Part shown: piece by piece, positions 28,304-36,939 of the stretch
Numbering within the stretch: position 1 is the stretch's first letter
How the letters are laid out: each line of letters opens with the position of its first letter
Assembly (NCBI RefSeq): GCF_000334915.1
Contig: NZ_AMSF01000025.1
Coordinates: forward strand, 186,001 to 250,000
Origin: Dyella ginsengisoli LA-4
Lineage (GTDB): Bacteria; Pseudomonadota; Gammaproteobacteria; Xanthomonadales; Rhodanobacteraceae
Direction: 5' to 3'
Length of the DNA: 64,000 nucleotides
Position numbers and translations under genes: made by a program
The notes under the pieces: model-generated
Told to the model about the DNA's origin: nothing
Seen by the model: only the letters and a program-made list of their open reading frames with translations
The model's database searches: none

Positions 28304-29893
28304 TTGAACACCCCCGAACCGGCGCTGCGCCGGCAGGCCATCGAAGCGATCGAGAGCGGCCAGCACGCACTCGCCGAAACGCTGCTGCGACGCTTGCTCG
28401 AGAGTGGTCCGGATGACGTTCCGGTGAGGATGGAGCTTGCCGCCGCGATCATCCGACAGGGGCGCATACGCGAGGCCACGTGGCACCTGCTCGAGGCCGT
28501 GCCGAGCCTGCCGAACAACGCCGAGCTGATCGCGCGGCTCGCCTGGCAGCTCGCACTGCAGGGCGAAGTACCGGGTGCGCGTGCCTGCCTCGCCCATCTG
28601 GCACGGGCGCCGAACCCGCCGTCGCACGTGCTGGTCGAACAGGCGCACCTGCACTGGATGCTGGGCGACATCGAGGCCGCGGCCGGCTTCATCGAACGGG
28701 CGAATGCGTTGGGGCTGGATGGTCCGGCCGAACATTACCTGCGCGGCATGCTGCTGCAGTTCACCGGGCGCCTGGGCGAGGCCGAGACCGTCCTCACCGA
28801 TCTGCTCGAGCATTGGCCTGGCCACGCCGACGCGGTGGTGATCCTCGCCAACCTGCGCCGGCAGACGGCGCAGGACAATCTGTTGCAGCGGCTCGACCGT
28901 TGGCAAGCCCGGCTCGGCTCGCCGACCGATCCGCGCGGACGCTTCGCGGTCGCCGAATACGACTCGGCACGGTTCAAGGTTCTTGACGACCTGGGTCAGT
29001 ACGAAGCCGCCTGGGCGGCATTGCAGCGCTGCAATGCGATCATGCACCAGCTCCATCCCTACGATGGTGCCGACGAGCTGGCCACCGTGGAGTCGATCGA
29101 ACAGGCGGCCGCGCGGCTCGACCCGGCACCACCACGGCAGTCGGCGCCGGCTGGCCAGCCGGCGCCGCTGTTCATCGTCGGTTTGCCGCGTTCGGGAAGC
29201 ACACTGCTCGACCACATGCTCTCCGCGCATCCGGAGATCGTCTCCGCGGGCGAGATCAGCGATTTCCAGCGCCAGCTGCACTGGGTTGCCGATGTTGCGC
29301 AGGCCGGCCACCGCAGCCTGCGGGAGGTAATGCAGCGCATGCCGTCGCTCGACCTGCCGCTGGTCGGCAAGCGTTATCTGGAGCGGACGGCATGGCGCGC
29401 CGCCGGTGCGCGCTACTTCATCGACAAGCTGCCGATCAACGTGCGGCTGGTCCCCTTCATCCGCCGGGCGCTGCCGCAGGCGCGGATCATCCACATCGTG
29501 CGGCCGCCGATGGACGTCTGCTATTCCAACCTCAAGGTCATGTTCGGCAGCGCATCGCCCTACTGCTACGACATGCAGGCGATGGCGCATTACCACGGCC
29601 TGTACCGGCAGATCGTCGAGCGGTGGCGCCAGCTCGATGCCGACGCCATGCTGGAGGTCGCCTACGAGGACCTGGTGACCGATCCGGAGGCGGCGTTGTC
29701 GCGGATTCTTGCGCACTGCGGATTGCCGATGGACAGCCGCTGCCTGCACCCCGAAGCCAATCCTGGCGCGGTGGCGACGCCGAGCAGTGCGCAGGTGCGC
29801 GAACCGCTGCATCGTCGCGCCCTGGAGCAGTGGCGACGCTACGAATCGCAGCTCGAACCGCTGCGGCGGGCGCTGGGGTCCGCCGGCGGCTGA
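28304..29893 (+). CDS. TPR-containing sulfotransferase 3
   Basis: A 529-aa third paralogue. The PAPS motifs are IVGLPRSGSTLLDHML (near residue 295) and VRPPMDVCYSN, where Pro replaces the acidic residue seen in copies 1 and 2. The start is TTG, supported by GGAGG eight bases upstream. A perfect 8-bp stem (CCGGCGGC/GCCGCCGG, 29884-29904) covers the stop codon and may separate it from the convergent RND gene 17 bp away. Confidence 0.87.
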   Translation: MNTPEPALRRQAIEAIESGQHALAETLLRRLLESGPDDVPVRMELAAAIIRQGRIREATWHLLEAVPSLPNNAELIARLAWQLALQGEVPGARACLAHLARAPNPPSHVLVEQAHLHWMLGDIEAAAGFIERANALGLDGPAEHYLRGMLLQFTGRLGEAETVLTDLLEHWPGHADAVVILANLRRQTAQDNLLQRLDRWQARLGSPTDPRGRFAVAEYDSARFKVLDDLGQYEAAWAALQRCNAIMHQLHPYDGADELATVESIEQAAARLDPAPPRQSAPAGQPAPLFIVGLPRSGSTLLDHMLSAHPEIVSAGEISDFQRQLHWVADVAQAGHRSLREVMQRMPSLDLPLVGKRYLERTAWRAAGARYFIDKLPINVRLVPFIRRALPQARIIHIVRPPMDVCYSNLKVMFGSASPYCYDMQAMAHYHGLYRQIVERWRQLDADAMLEVAYEDLVTDPEAALSRILAHCGLPMDSRCLHPEANPGAVATPSSAQVREPLHRRALEQWRRYESQLEPLRRALGSAGG

Positions 29894-29909
29894 TCGCCGC
29901 CGGGCATGC

Positions 29910-32900
29910 TCAACCGTGCTGGCGGGCGGGCTTCAGGCGCGCGAACCGGCGCGCCAGGAAGCCCTGTGGCGGCTCGCCGAAGTAGGCCTTGGTGCGCGCG
30001 CTGAAGGTCGCCCAGCCGAACACGCCGAGCAGGCCCAGCATCAGCACGATGCCGGTCGCACTGCCGCCGGGCGCTCCCGGTGGGGCGGCGAGCAGCGCGC
30101 CGATCTGGGCGAGTGCAGGTAGCCCGAGCGCCACGGCGAACACACCGAAAAGGACGAAGCGCGCGCGTCGCTTGTGCTTGAGCAGGCGGATCGCGAAGGT
30201 CAGCAGCACGGCGCCCAGCACCACCATCGCGATACCGACCACCGGGCCCTTGCCGGCGAACTTTTCGCCCAGCTTCGGCACCAGCGCCACGGCCACGCCG
30301 CCGAGCATCTGCACTGCGCCAAGCACGATGCAGCCGATCGCCCACCACTTAAGCCGGTTCGGCATCAGGCCCTTCGCGTGGCGGGCCAGGCGGTCGTAGT
30401 CGAACAGGTAGATCGCCGGGGTGCTGAGCAGGGTCAGCAGCTGCGACACCAGCAGACCGCCGACGATGGCGATGCCCAGCGGCTGACGCATCTCCGAGCC
30501 GATGCCGAAGCCGATCGCCAGTGGCAGGGCGGCGCCGAGCGCGACCAGCGTGGTCATGGTGATCGGGCGGAAGCGCACCAGCGCCGCCTCGCGGATCGCC
30601 TCCGGCGGGGTGAGCCCGTGCTCGCGCTCGCCGACCAGGGCGAAGTCGACCATCAGGATCGCGTTTTTCTTCACGATGCCGATCAGCATCAGGATCGCGA
30701 TGATCGCCATCAGCGACAGCTGCGTCTGCGTCACCAGCATCGCCAGGAAGGCGCCCATGCCGGCGGCGGGCAGGGTCGACAGGATGGTGAGCGGATGGCC
30801 GAGGCTCTCGTAGAGGATGCCCAGCACGATGTACATCGCCACGATCGAGGCGAGCAGCAGGATCATGCCGTTGTTCTGTGCCTGCTGCAGGCGTTGGTTG
30901 TTGCCGGTGAACTCGACCCGGATGCCGTCCGGCAGGTGCGCGGCGAACGCTGCCTGGTTGACCAGCGCGATGCCGCGGTCCTGGGTCACGCCCTTGGCCA
31001 GGTTGTAGCTGATCGTCGCCGCCTGCAGCTGGTTGTGGTGGCGGATGCGCATCGGGCTGACCGTGGGCTGGATCGTCGCCAGCGCCGACAGCGGAATCAT
31101 CTGGCCCAGCGTGCTGCGCACGTGGATGTTCAGCAGCGCCTGCGGGCTGAGGTCTTCGGCCGAATCCGAGGTGAGGATCACCCGGTACTGGTTGATGTCC
31201 GAGTAGATCACCGAGACCTGGTTCTGGCCGAACGCGTTGTACAGCGCCGAGTCGATCGTGCCGACACCCACGTGCAGGCGACCGGCCGCTTCGCGGTCGA
31301 TCTTGATCAGCTGCTGCTTGCCGGTCTGGTCGAACTCGCTGCTGACGTCCTGGAAGTCCTTCACCGTACGCATGTAGCGCACCATCCTCAGCGCCCACGG
31401 CTGCAGGTCGGCGCCACTGTCGCTGATCAGCTGGAACTCGTACTGGCCGCCGTTGCCGCCGCTGCCGCCGCCGCCCAGGAACTGCGCGGCGCTGAGCGAC
31501 ACCTGCACGTTGGGCAGCGCGTTGTACTGCTTGGAGAGGCGCTCGATCACCGTCTTGATGCCTTCCTTGCGCATCCCCGGGCCGTCGCCGAGCGGTTTGA
31601 GGTCGACGAACATCTGTGCCGAGTTGCCCACCGCGCCGCCGAAGCCGTTGCCGCCGAGCATGGTCAGCTGGTCCAGCACCGCCGGGTCCTTGCGCATGAT
31701 CTCGCTGACCTCGCGCGCACGCTGGGTCAGCAGCGCCGGCGAGATGTTGGTGTCGGCGCTGATGAACACCTGCAGCTGGCCGGTGTCCTCGTCCGGCATG
31801 AAGGTGCCGCCGGCGGTCTTCACGACGGCGAAGCCGAGCGCGAAAGTGAGGAAGATCAGCAGCAGCGGCTGCCAGCGCATCAGGTGGCGGTGATGCATGG
31901 CCCAGTCCAGCGCGCGCTCGTACACGCGCAGCAGGGCGCGGTCGAAGCGGGCGACGGCCTGTTCGAGCCGGCCGGGCGAGCGCTCGTTCTCGTTCTCGTG
32001 CTTGAGCAGGCGGCCGCACAGCGCCGGTGTCAGGGTGAGCGACACCACCGCCGAGATCACCACCGCCGCGGTCAACGTCACCGAGAATTCGCGCAGCAGC
32101 ACCACCAGCATGTTGTTGCCGAACAGCAGCGGCGCGAACACCGCCACCAGCGACAGGGTGATCGAGATGACCGTGAAGCCGATCTCGCGCACGCCCTTGA
32201 GCGACGCCTCCAGCGGGGCGTCGCCCTTTTCCATGTGGCGCACGATGTTCTCGATCACCACGATGGCGTCGTCGACCACGAAGCCGATGCACAGCACCAG
32301 CGCGACCAGCGACAGCGTGTTGAGCGTGTAATCCAGTGCCCACATCGCGACGAACGCGCCGGCCAGCGACAGCGGCACGCTGAGCATGGCGATCAGGGTC
32401 GGGCGCAGCCGGCGCAGGAACACCAGCATCACCATCGCCACCATCGCGATCGAGATCAGCAGCGCGGTCTCCACCTCGTGCAGCGCGGATTTGGTGGTCT
32501 GGGTCAGGTCGAACACGGGCGTCACGGTGATGTTCGCCGGCAGCGAGGCCTCCAGCTGCGGCAGCTTGGCGCGGATCGCCTCCACCGTCGCCACGGCGTT
32601 GGCTTCGGGCCGCTTGGTGATCTGCAGACCGACCGTGTCGCGGCCGTTGAACCAGGCGCCCTGGTACTTGTCCTGCTGGCCGCCGTAGACCCTGGCCACG
32701 TCGGACAGCCGCACAGCGGTGCCGTTCTTGCTGGCAATCAGCAGGCGGGCGAACTCTTCCGGCTCGTGCAGGGCGTCGTTGGCGACTACCGTCATCTGGG
32801 TCACGCCGTTGCTCAGCGTGCCCTGCGGCGAGGTCACGTTGGCCGCGCGCAGCGCGTTGCTGACGTCGGTCGGGGTGAGCCCTTTGGCGGCCAGGGCCGC

Positions 32901-33473
32901 GTTGTCCAGTTCCACCCGCACCGCGTGCGGCGTGCCGCCGAACACCTGCACCTGGGCGACGCCGGGGATCTGCGCGATCGCCGGGTTGAGCAGGGTGTCG
33001 GCCAGGTCGAACAGCTTGTCCTGCGGCAGGCCGGTCGAGGTCAGCGTGATGAACAGGATCGGGATCTGCGAGGTATCGAACTTGAAGTACTGCGGCGGCG
33101 AGGGCATGCCGGACGGCAGGTCCGGGGCGGCCGCGTTGATCGCCGCCTGTACGTCGCGGGCAGCCTTGTCGGCGCTGCGGTCGAAGGTGAAGCGCACCAT
33201 CACCGAAGCGGAACCCTCGCTGGCGTTGCCGTACATCTCGTCCACGCCGGGAATCCGGCCGAGGTGGCGTTCCAGTGGCGCCAGCACGGTATTGGCCATG
33301 GTCTGCGCGCTGGCGCCGGGTTGCTGCGCCACCACGTACACGCCGGGGAACTCCAGCGACGGCAGTGCGGCCACGCCCAGCAGCAGGTAGGCGCAGATGC
33401 CCGCCAGCACCAGGCCGGCGGCCAGCAGGGAGGTGCCGACGGGACGGCGGATCAGTGGTGCAAAAATATTCAT
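29910..33473 (-). CDS. RND multidrug efflux transporter (HAE1/MdtBC-like) with C-terminal extension
   Basis: An 1187-aa inner-membrane RND pump. Typical features: N-terminal TM segment, PGVDEMYGNASEGSASV porter region, TM4 segment FVVDDAIVVIENIVRHME with the paired Asp residues, and a second half ending in QLLTLLSTPAIYLF. Standard family members stop shortly after that point (about 1030-1060 aa). Here another 130-150 residues add three hydrophobic segments (WWAIGCIVLGAVQMLGG, VGIAMVVLGAVLLTFAI, GIVLMLGLLGVFGW). No adaptor or outer-membrane gene is adjacent. Confidence 0.9.
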   Translation of the reverse strand: MNIFAPLIRRPVGTSLLAAGLVLAGICAYLLLGVAALPSLEFPGVYVVAQQPGASAQTMANTVLAPLERHLGRIPGVDEMYGNASEGSASVMVRFTFDRSADKAARDVQAAINAAAPDLPSGMPSPPQYFKFDTSQIPILFITLTSTGLPQDKLFDLADTLLNPAIAQIPGVAQVQVFGGTPHAVRVELDNAALAAKGLTPTDVSNALRAANVTSPQGTLSNGVTQMTVVANDALHEPEEFARLLIASKNGTAVRLSDVARVYGGQQDKYQGAWFNGRDTVGLQITKRPEANAVATVEAIRAKLPQLEASLPANITVTPVFDLTQTTKSALHEVETALLISIAMVAMVMLVFLRRLRPTLIAMLSVPLSLAGAFVAMWALDYTLNTLSLVALVLCIGFVVDDAIVVIENIVRHMEKGDAPLEASLKGVREIGFTVISITLSLVAVFAPLLFGNNMLVVLLREFSVTLTAAVVISAVVSLTLTPALCGRLLKHENENERSPGRLEQAVARFDRALLRVYERALDWAMHHRHLMRWQPLLLIFLTFALGFAVVKTAGGTFMPDEDTGQLQVFISADTNISPALLTQRAREVSEIMRKDPAVLDQLTMLGGNGFGGAVGNSAQMFVDLKPLGDGPGMRKEGIKTVIERLSKQYNALPNVQVSLSAAQFLGGGGSGGNGGQYEFQLISDSGADLQPWALRMVRYMRTVKDFQDVSSEFDQTGKQQLIKIDREAAGRLHVGVGTIDSALYNAFGQNQVSVIYSDINQYRVILTSDSAEDLSPQALLNIHVRSTLGQMIPLSALATIQPTVSPMRIRHHNQLQAATISYNLAKGVTQDRGIALVNQAAFAAHLPDGIRVEFTGNNQRLQQAQNNGMILLLASIVAMYIVLGILYESLGHPLTILSTLPAAGMGAFLAMLVTQTQLSLMAIIAILMLIGIVKKNAILMVDFALVGEREHGLTPPEAIREAALVRFRPITMTTLVALGAALPLAIGFGIGSEMRQPLGIAIVGGLLVSQLLTLLSTPAIYLFDYDRLARHAKGLMPNRLKWWAIGCIVLGAVQMLGGVAVALVPKLGEKFAGKGPVVGIAMVVLGAVLLTFAIRLLKHKRRARFVLFGVFAVALGLPALAQIGALLAAPPGAPGGSATGIVLMLGLLGVFGWATFSARTKAYFGEPPQGFLARRFARLKPARQHG

Positions 33474-33620
33474 GGCGCTTCCGTGGCCCGCGGAGTGTGC
33501 GACCGACCGGCGCGCCAGCGAGGCGCCACGGGCACGGTGAAGGCCGCAGGGTTCAGGGTGACAGGCATGCGCGCTTTATGCCCGCGATGACCCGCATAGT
33601 GTATGTGCCTGAAGTCCCCA

Positions 33621-33657
33621 CCGTGCCGGAAGGCACGGGGACGAAGTGCCCCGTGCC
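33621..33657. terminator. Competing hairpins after btuB
   Basis: GGCACGGGG (33632-33640) pairs perfectly with CCCCGTGCC (33649-33657). The same GGCACGG can instead pair with CCGTGCC at 33621-33627 over GGAA. The two stems exclude each other. Neither is followed by a T run on the btuB strand, so this is a possible transcript end, not a certain terminator. Confidence 0.4.
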
Positions 33658-33665
33658 GGCGCGGT

Positions 33666-35522
33666 TCAGCTGCCGGGACGGTAGCGCAGGGTCAGGTACC
33701 AGCTGCGGCCCGGCTGGTTGAAGTAGTAGATCGTCTCGTAACGCCGGTCGAAGGCATTGGCCAGCCGCCCTTCCAGCTCCCAGTGCGACGCGAACGCCAC
33801 GCTGGCGCGCAGGTCGGTGGTGGCATAGCCACCGAGGCGGTGTGCGTTGGCCAGGTCGTCGTAGCGTGCACCGGCGGCATTGAAGGTGGCGCCGATCCCG
33901 AACCTGCCGAAGCGGCGGTCGACGTCGATCCGCGCGGTGCGCTCCGGGCGGCGCGGCAGCCAGTGGCCGTCGTTCGGGCCGCCATCGTCGTTGCGCGGCT
34001 GCTGCAGGGTCAGGTAACCCTGCCAGCGCCAGCCGGCCAGGGTCAGCCCGAGCTGGCCTTCCAGGCCGCGGATGCGGGCACGGCTGAGGTTGCGCGGGTA
34101 GTAGTTCGCATCCAGCGTGATCAGTTGGCTGATGCGGGTCTGGTAAGCGTTCAGCGCCCAGTTCCAGCCCTCGCCCTGCTGCGCCACACCCAGCTCCGCG
34201 CTGCGCGAGGTCTCCGGCTTCAGGTCCGGATTGCCGCTGCCGTACGGGTAGTACAGGTCGTTGAAGGTCGGCGCATGGAAGGCGCTGCCGACGCTGGCCG
34301 ACAGTCGCAGGCCGTGGTCGAGCCGGTAGCCCCAGGCCAGCGCGCCGGTACCGTGGTTGCCGAACTGGCCGTTGTGGTCGTGCCGCGCCGAGGCCTGCAA
34401 CTCGTTGCGGCCGAAGGTGCCCTGGTATTGCACGAACACGCCGGTGTCCTGGCGCCGGCTGGCCAGGTAGCCGGTGTCGCTGGACAGGTGCTCCAGCTGG
34501 TAGTCGGTGCCCAGGGTCAGCAACTGGTTGTCGGCCAGGGTCAGGTCGTTCTGCCACGAGGCCTGGTTGCGACGCGAGTCCGAATAGCGCACGTAGGTGC
34601 CGTCGTTGTAGGTGGTGGCCTTGTCCAGGTTCTGCCCGGCGCCCAGCGTGACCTGCCAGAACGACAGCGGCCGGAACGACAGCCGCGTTCCGGCGACCTG
34701 TTGCTGGTTCAGCGCCTGGTTGCCGTACGGCGCGCCGTCGAAATAGACGAAGTTGCGGCTGCGCAGGTACGTGGCCGCCAGCTCGGTGCCGCCGTCCCAG
34801 CGGTAGCCAGCGTTGGCCAGTGCGTTGTAGTTGCGGTAGCCGTCGCTGTCCGGTTCATTGGCGAAGCAGCCGGCGAACACGGTGCCCGCGCCCATGCGGC
34901 AGGCGTTGATACCGTGGGTGTACTCGCCGCCCAGGCTGAGGTTGTACCAGGCGTGCCGGCTGCCGCCGGACAGGCCGAACTGGCCGCCCATCGTATGTCG
35001 GCTGCCGCTGGTCACGCTGAGCGAGGGCACCAGCCCTTCGCCGGCATGACCATGGCGGGTGAAGATCTGGATCACGCCGCCGATCGCATCGGCGCCGTAC
35101 AGGCTGGAGCGCGGGCCGCGCACGATCTCGATCCGCTCGATCTGCTCCACCGGGATCTGCTCGAACGCCGGCAACCCCGCGCTCACCGTGCCCACCCGCA
35201 CGCCGTCGACCAGCAGCAGGGTGTGCGAGGAGTTGGTGCCGCGCAGGAACAGCGAGGTCTGCTCGCCCATGCCGCCGGCCTGGGTGAGGGTCACGCCGGG
35301 CAGGCCGGTCAGCAGGTCCACCAGCGACACCGGCTGCAGCCGCTCGATGTCGTCGCGGGTGATCACGGTCACCGAGGAAAGCGCGTCGTCCACGGTGATC
35401 GCCGTGCGCGTGGCGGTGACGATCACCGGATCGAGCGACTGCCCGGCATCGGCCGGTGCCGCGATGGCCCGGGTGGCCGGAAGGGCGGCGATCAGCGCCG
35501 CCGCGAGGAATGTGCGTTTCAT
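33666..35522 (-). CDS. btuB: BtuB-like TonB-dependent vitamin B12 receptor
   Basis: A 618-aa outer-membrane receptor: signal peptide (LAAALIAALPATRAIAA), Ton box (LDPVIVTATRT), plug domain (residues about 30-150, with RGPRSSLYGADAIGGVIQIFT) and a barrel ending in WYLTLRYRPGS. The length and plug motifs fit BtuB. A cobalamin riboswitch upstream confirms the cobalamin/cobinamide substrate and sets regulation by B12 availability. The ATG at 35522 begins the signal peptide; the frame is open well into the leader. Confidence 0.93.
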   Translation of the reverse strand: MKRTFLAAALIAALPATRAIAAPADAGQSLDPVIVTATRTAITVDDALSSVTVITRDDIERLQPVSLVDLLTGLPGVTLTQAGGMGEQTSLFLRGTNSSHTLLLVDGVRVGTVSAGLPAFEQIPVEQIERIEIVRGPRSSLYGADAIGGVIQIFTRHGHAGEGLVPSLSVTSGSRHTMGGQFGLSGGSRHAWYNLSLGGEYTHGINACRMGAGTVFAGCFANEPDSDGYRNYNALANAGYRWDGGTELAATYLRSRNFVYFDGAPYGNQALNQQQVAGTRLSFRPLSFWQVTLGAGQNLDKATTYNDGTYVRYSDSRRNQASWQNDLTLADNQLLTLGTDYQLEHLSSDTGYLASRRQDTGVFVQYQGTFGRNELQASARHDHNGQFGNHGTGALAWGYRLDHGLRLSASVGSAFHAPTFNDLYYPYGSGNPDLKPETSRSAELGVAQQGEGWNWALNAYQTRISQLITLDANYYPRNLSRARIRGLEGQLGLTLAGWRWQGYLTLQQPRNDDGGPNDGHWLPRRPERTARIDVDRRFGRFGIGATFNAAGARYDDLANAHRLGGYATTDLRASVAFASHWELEGRLANAFDRRYETIYYFNQPGRSWYLTLRYRPGS

Positions 35523-35667
35523 GAAGTCAAAGCCCTTTGCCGTGCGCCCACGCGCGGCTCGAAGAGGAACGAGCTGGCGACAGGCGGGAACGGGGCAGCG
35601 ACGCGGGCACGGGCGAGGGCCGCGCACGGAACCGCAGCCTCGCCCACCGCGAGCCGTCAGGACAGTG

Positions 35668-35848
35668 AATCGGGCCGGTCTCCGGGCTCGCGGGTGACAT
35701 GCCTTGGAGGCATGTGCCGGACGACACCTTCCCATGCCGAAGCACAGTGGTCTTGTCGACGTCCGGCGGATCACCCGCCTACCGTTGCGGGGGCAGCGCC
35801 GGCCTGGTCGCGCTCAGAGGCGTGACGCACCGGCTTCCCGTTTCATCC
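35668..35848 (-). promoter_or_regulatory. Cobalamin (AdoCbl) riboswitch
   Basis: On the minus strand the leader carries the conserved parts in order: GGGAAGCCGGTG (about 35829-35840), the CTGCCCCCGCAACGGTA core (35780-35796), the ACCACTG...GGGAAGG segment, and a B12 box AGCCCGGAGACCGGCC (35673-35688) that fits the consensus at every position. About 145 nt separate it from the btuB ATG, room for the expression platform. Cobalamin binding should lower btuB expression. Confidence 0.93.
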
Positions 35849-35884
35849 CCCGGACAGGCCGTGGGGACACCCGAAACGCCGCCT

Positions 35885-35913
35885 ACGATAGCGGTCGCCC
35901 GGTATCGCGGCAA
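35885..35913 (-). promoter_or_regulatory. Probable promoter of the btuB riboswitch transcript
   Basis: On the minus strand TTGCCG (35913-35908), a 17-bp spacer and TATCGT (35890-35885) lie about 40 bp before the first conserved riboswitch element. This fits a sigma-70-type promoter by position and spacing. Confidence 0.45.
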
Positions 35914-35933
35914 TCCGCGGCGGGGCCGACGGC

Positions 35934-36686
35934 TCAGTCGGTATGCAGTTCGGCGACGAAGTCGTAGATGTCGCCGCGGTACCAGGAACTGGTGAATTCG
36001 ACCACGCGGCCGTCGTCGAGGAAGCTGCGGCGCTCGATCGCCAGGCCGGCGCTGTTGGTGGGCACGTGCAGCAGGCGCGCGTGCTGGGCGCTGAGCAGCA
36101 CGGCACGCAGCCGCTGCAGCGCGCGGCGCGGACGGCAGCCGCGCTTTTCCAGCGCTTCGTAGAGCGAGTCGTCGACCAGCGTCGGATCTGGCAGCAGGTT
36201 CGCCGGCACCACGCTGCGCTCGATCGCCAGCGGTTCCTCGCCGGCGTAGCGCACGCGATGCAGCCGCACCACCGCGACGCCGGGCGAGAGGTTCATCGCC
36301 ATCGATTCCTCCGGCGTCACCTCGCCGATGCCGCGCTCGAAGAACTCCGAGCGCGGGTTGAGGCCGCGGGCGCGCAGGTCCTCGGTGAAGCTGGTCAGCC
36401 GCGACATCGGCTTGATGATGCGTTCGGCCACGAACGTGCCGGCGCCGTGGCGCTGGGTCAGCAGGCCCTCCTCGACCAGTCCGGCGATCGCCTTGCGCAC
36501 GGTCACCCGCGACAGCGCCAGCGCGCGGGCCAGGTCGCGCTCGCTGGGCAGCGCGTGGCCCGGCTCGATGTCGCGCTGCTCGATCACGTTGCGGATCGCA
36601 CTGCGCAGGCGCAGGTACGCCAGCGGCTGGTGCGAGGCCGGATCGCGGCAGAGCCGACGGTATTCTTTGGCGAGAGTGGTCTCCAT
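35934..36686 (-). CDS. GntR/HutC family transcriptional regulator
   Basis: A 250-aa regulator with a GntR winged helix-turn-helix (LPSERDLARALALSRVTVRKAIAGLVEEGLLTQRHGAGTFV, about residues 45-87) and a C-terminal UTRA ligand domain (about 105-245), the HutC subfamily layout. It is divergent from zwf-pgl-edd-eda across a 253-bp gap, so local control of sugar-acid catabolism is plausible but not shown. Two related AT-rich elements, CAATACCAAT and CAAACCAATG (36694-36715), sit just upstream of its ATG and could be its own operator. Confidence 0.88.
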   Translation of the reverse strand: METTLAKEYRRLCRDPASHQPLAYLRLRSAIRNVIEQRDIEPGHALPSERDLARALALSRVTVRKAIAGLVEEGLLTQRHGAGTFVAERIIKPMSRLTSFTEDLRARGLNPRSEFFERGIGEVTPEESMAMNLSPGVAVVRLHRVRYAGEEPLAIERSVVPANLLPDPTLVDDSLYEALEKRGCRPRRALQRLRAVLLSAQHARLLHVPTNSAGLAIERRSFLDDGRVVEFTSSWYRGDIYDFVAELHTD

Positions 36687-36787
36687 ACCGCGACAATACC
36701 AATTTCAAACCAATGGCCGCAACATGGGCAAGTCCGGACATGCCAGTGCGGAGCGGGCACGTCACGTCTCCGCCAGATAGTTACAAA

Positions 36788-36801
36788 TGCAAACGAATAC
36801 A
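36788..36801. promoter_or_regulatory. Weak LacI-type operator candidate upstream of zwf
   Basis: TGCAAACGAATACA shows the central CG and a good left half of the LacI-family consensus, with a poorer right half. It lies in the zwf-gntR intergenic region about 140 bp before zwf. Tentative: no LacI gene is in the window. Confidence 0.2.
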
Positions 36802-36939
36802 TCCTGCCGATCGGCGGCGATCGCCGTCGAAAGCTGGTCGGCGCTGGTATGACACTGGTACGATCAGGGCCTTTCCCGGCGTGCCGCGCGACTGTCGCGG
36901 CCGCCCTGCCAAGCAACCGATGTGCGCGAGGTGTCCGCA

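Noticed and set aside
30174-33590. Long open frame antisense to the RND pump
   Set aside because: Gln/His/Arg-rich nonsense opposite an unmistakable RND gene.
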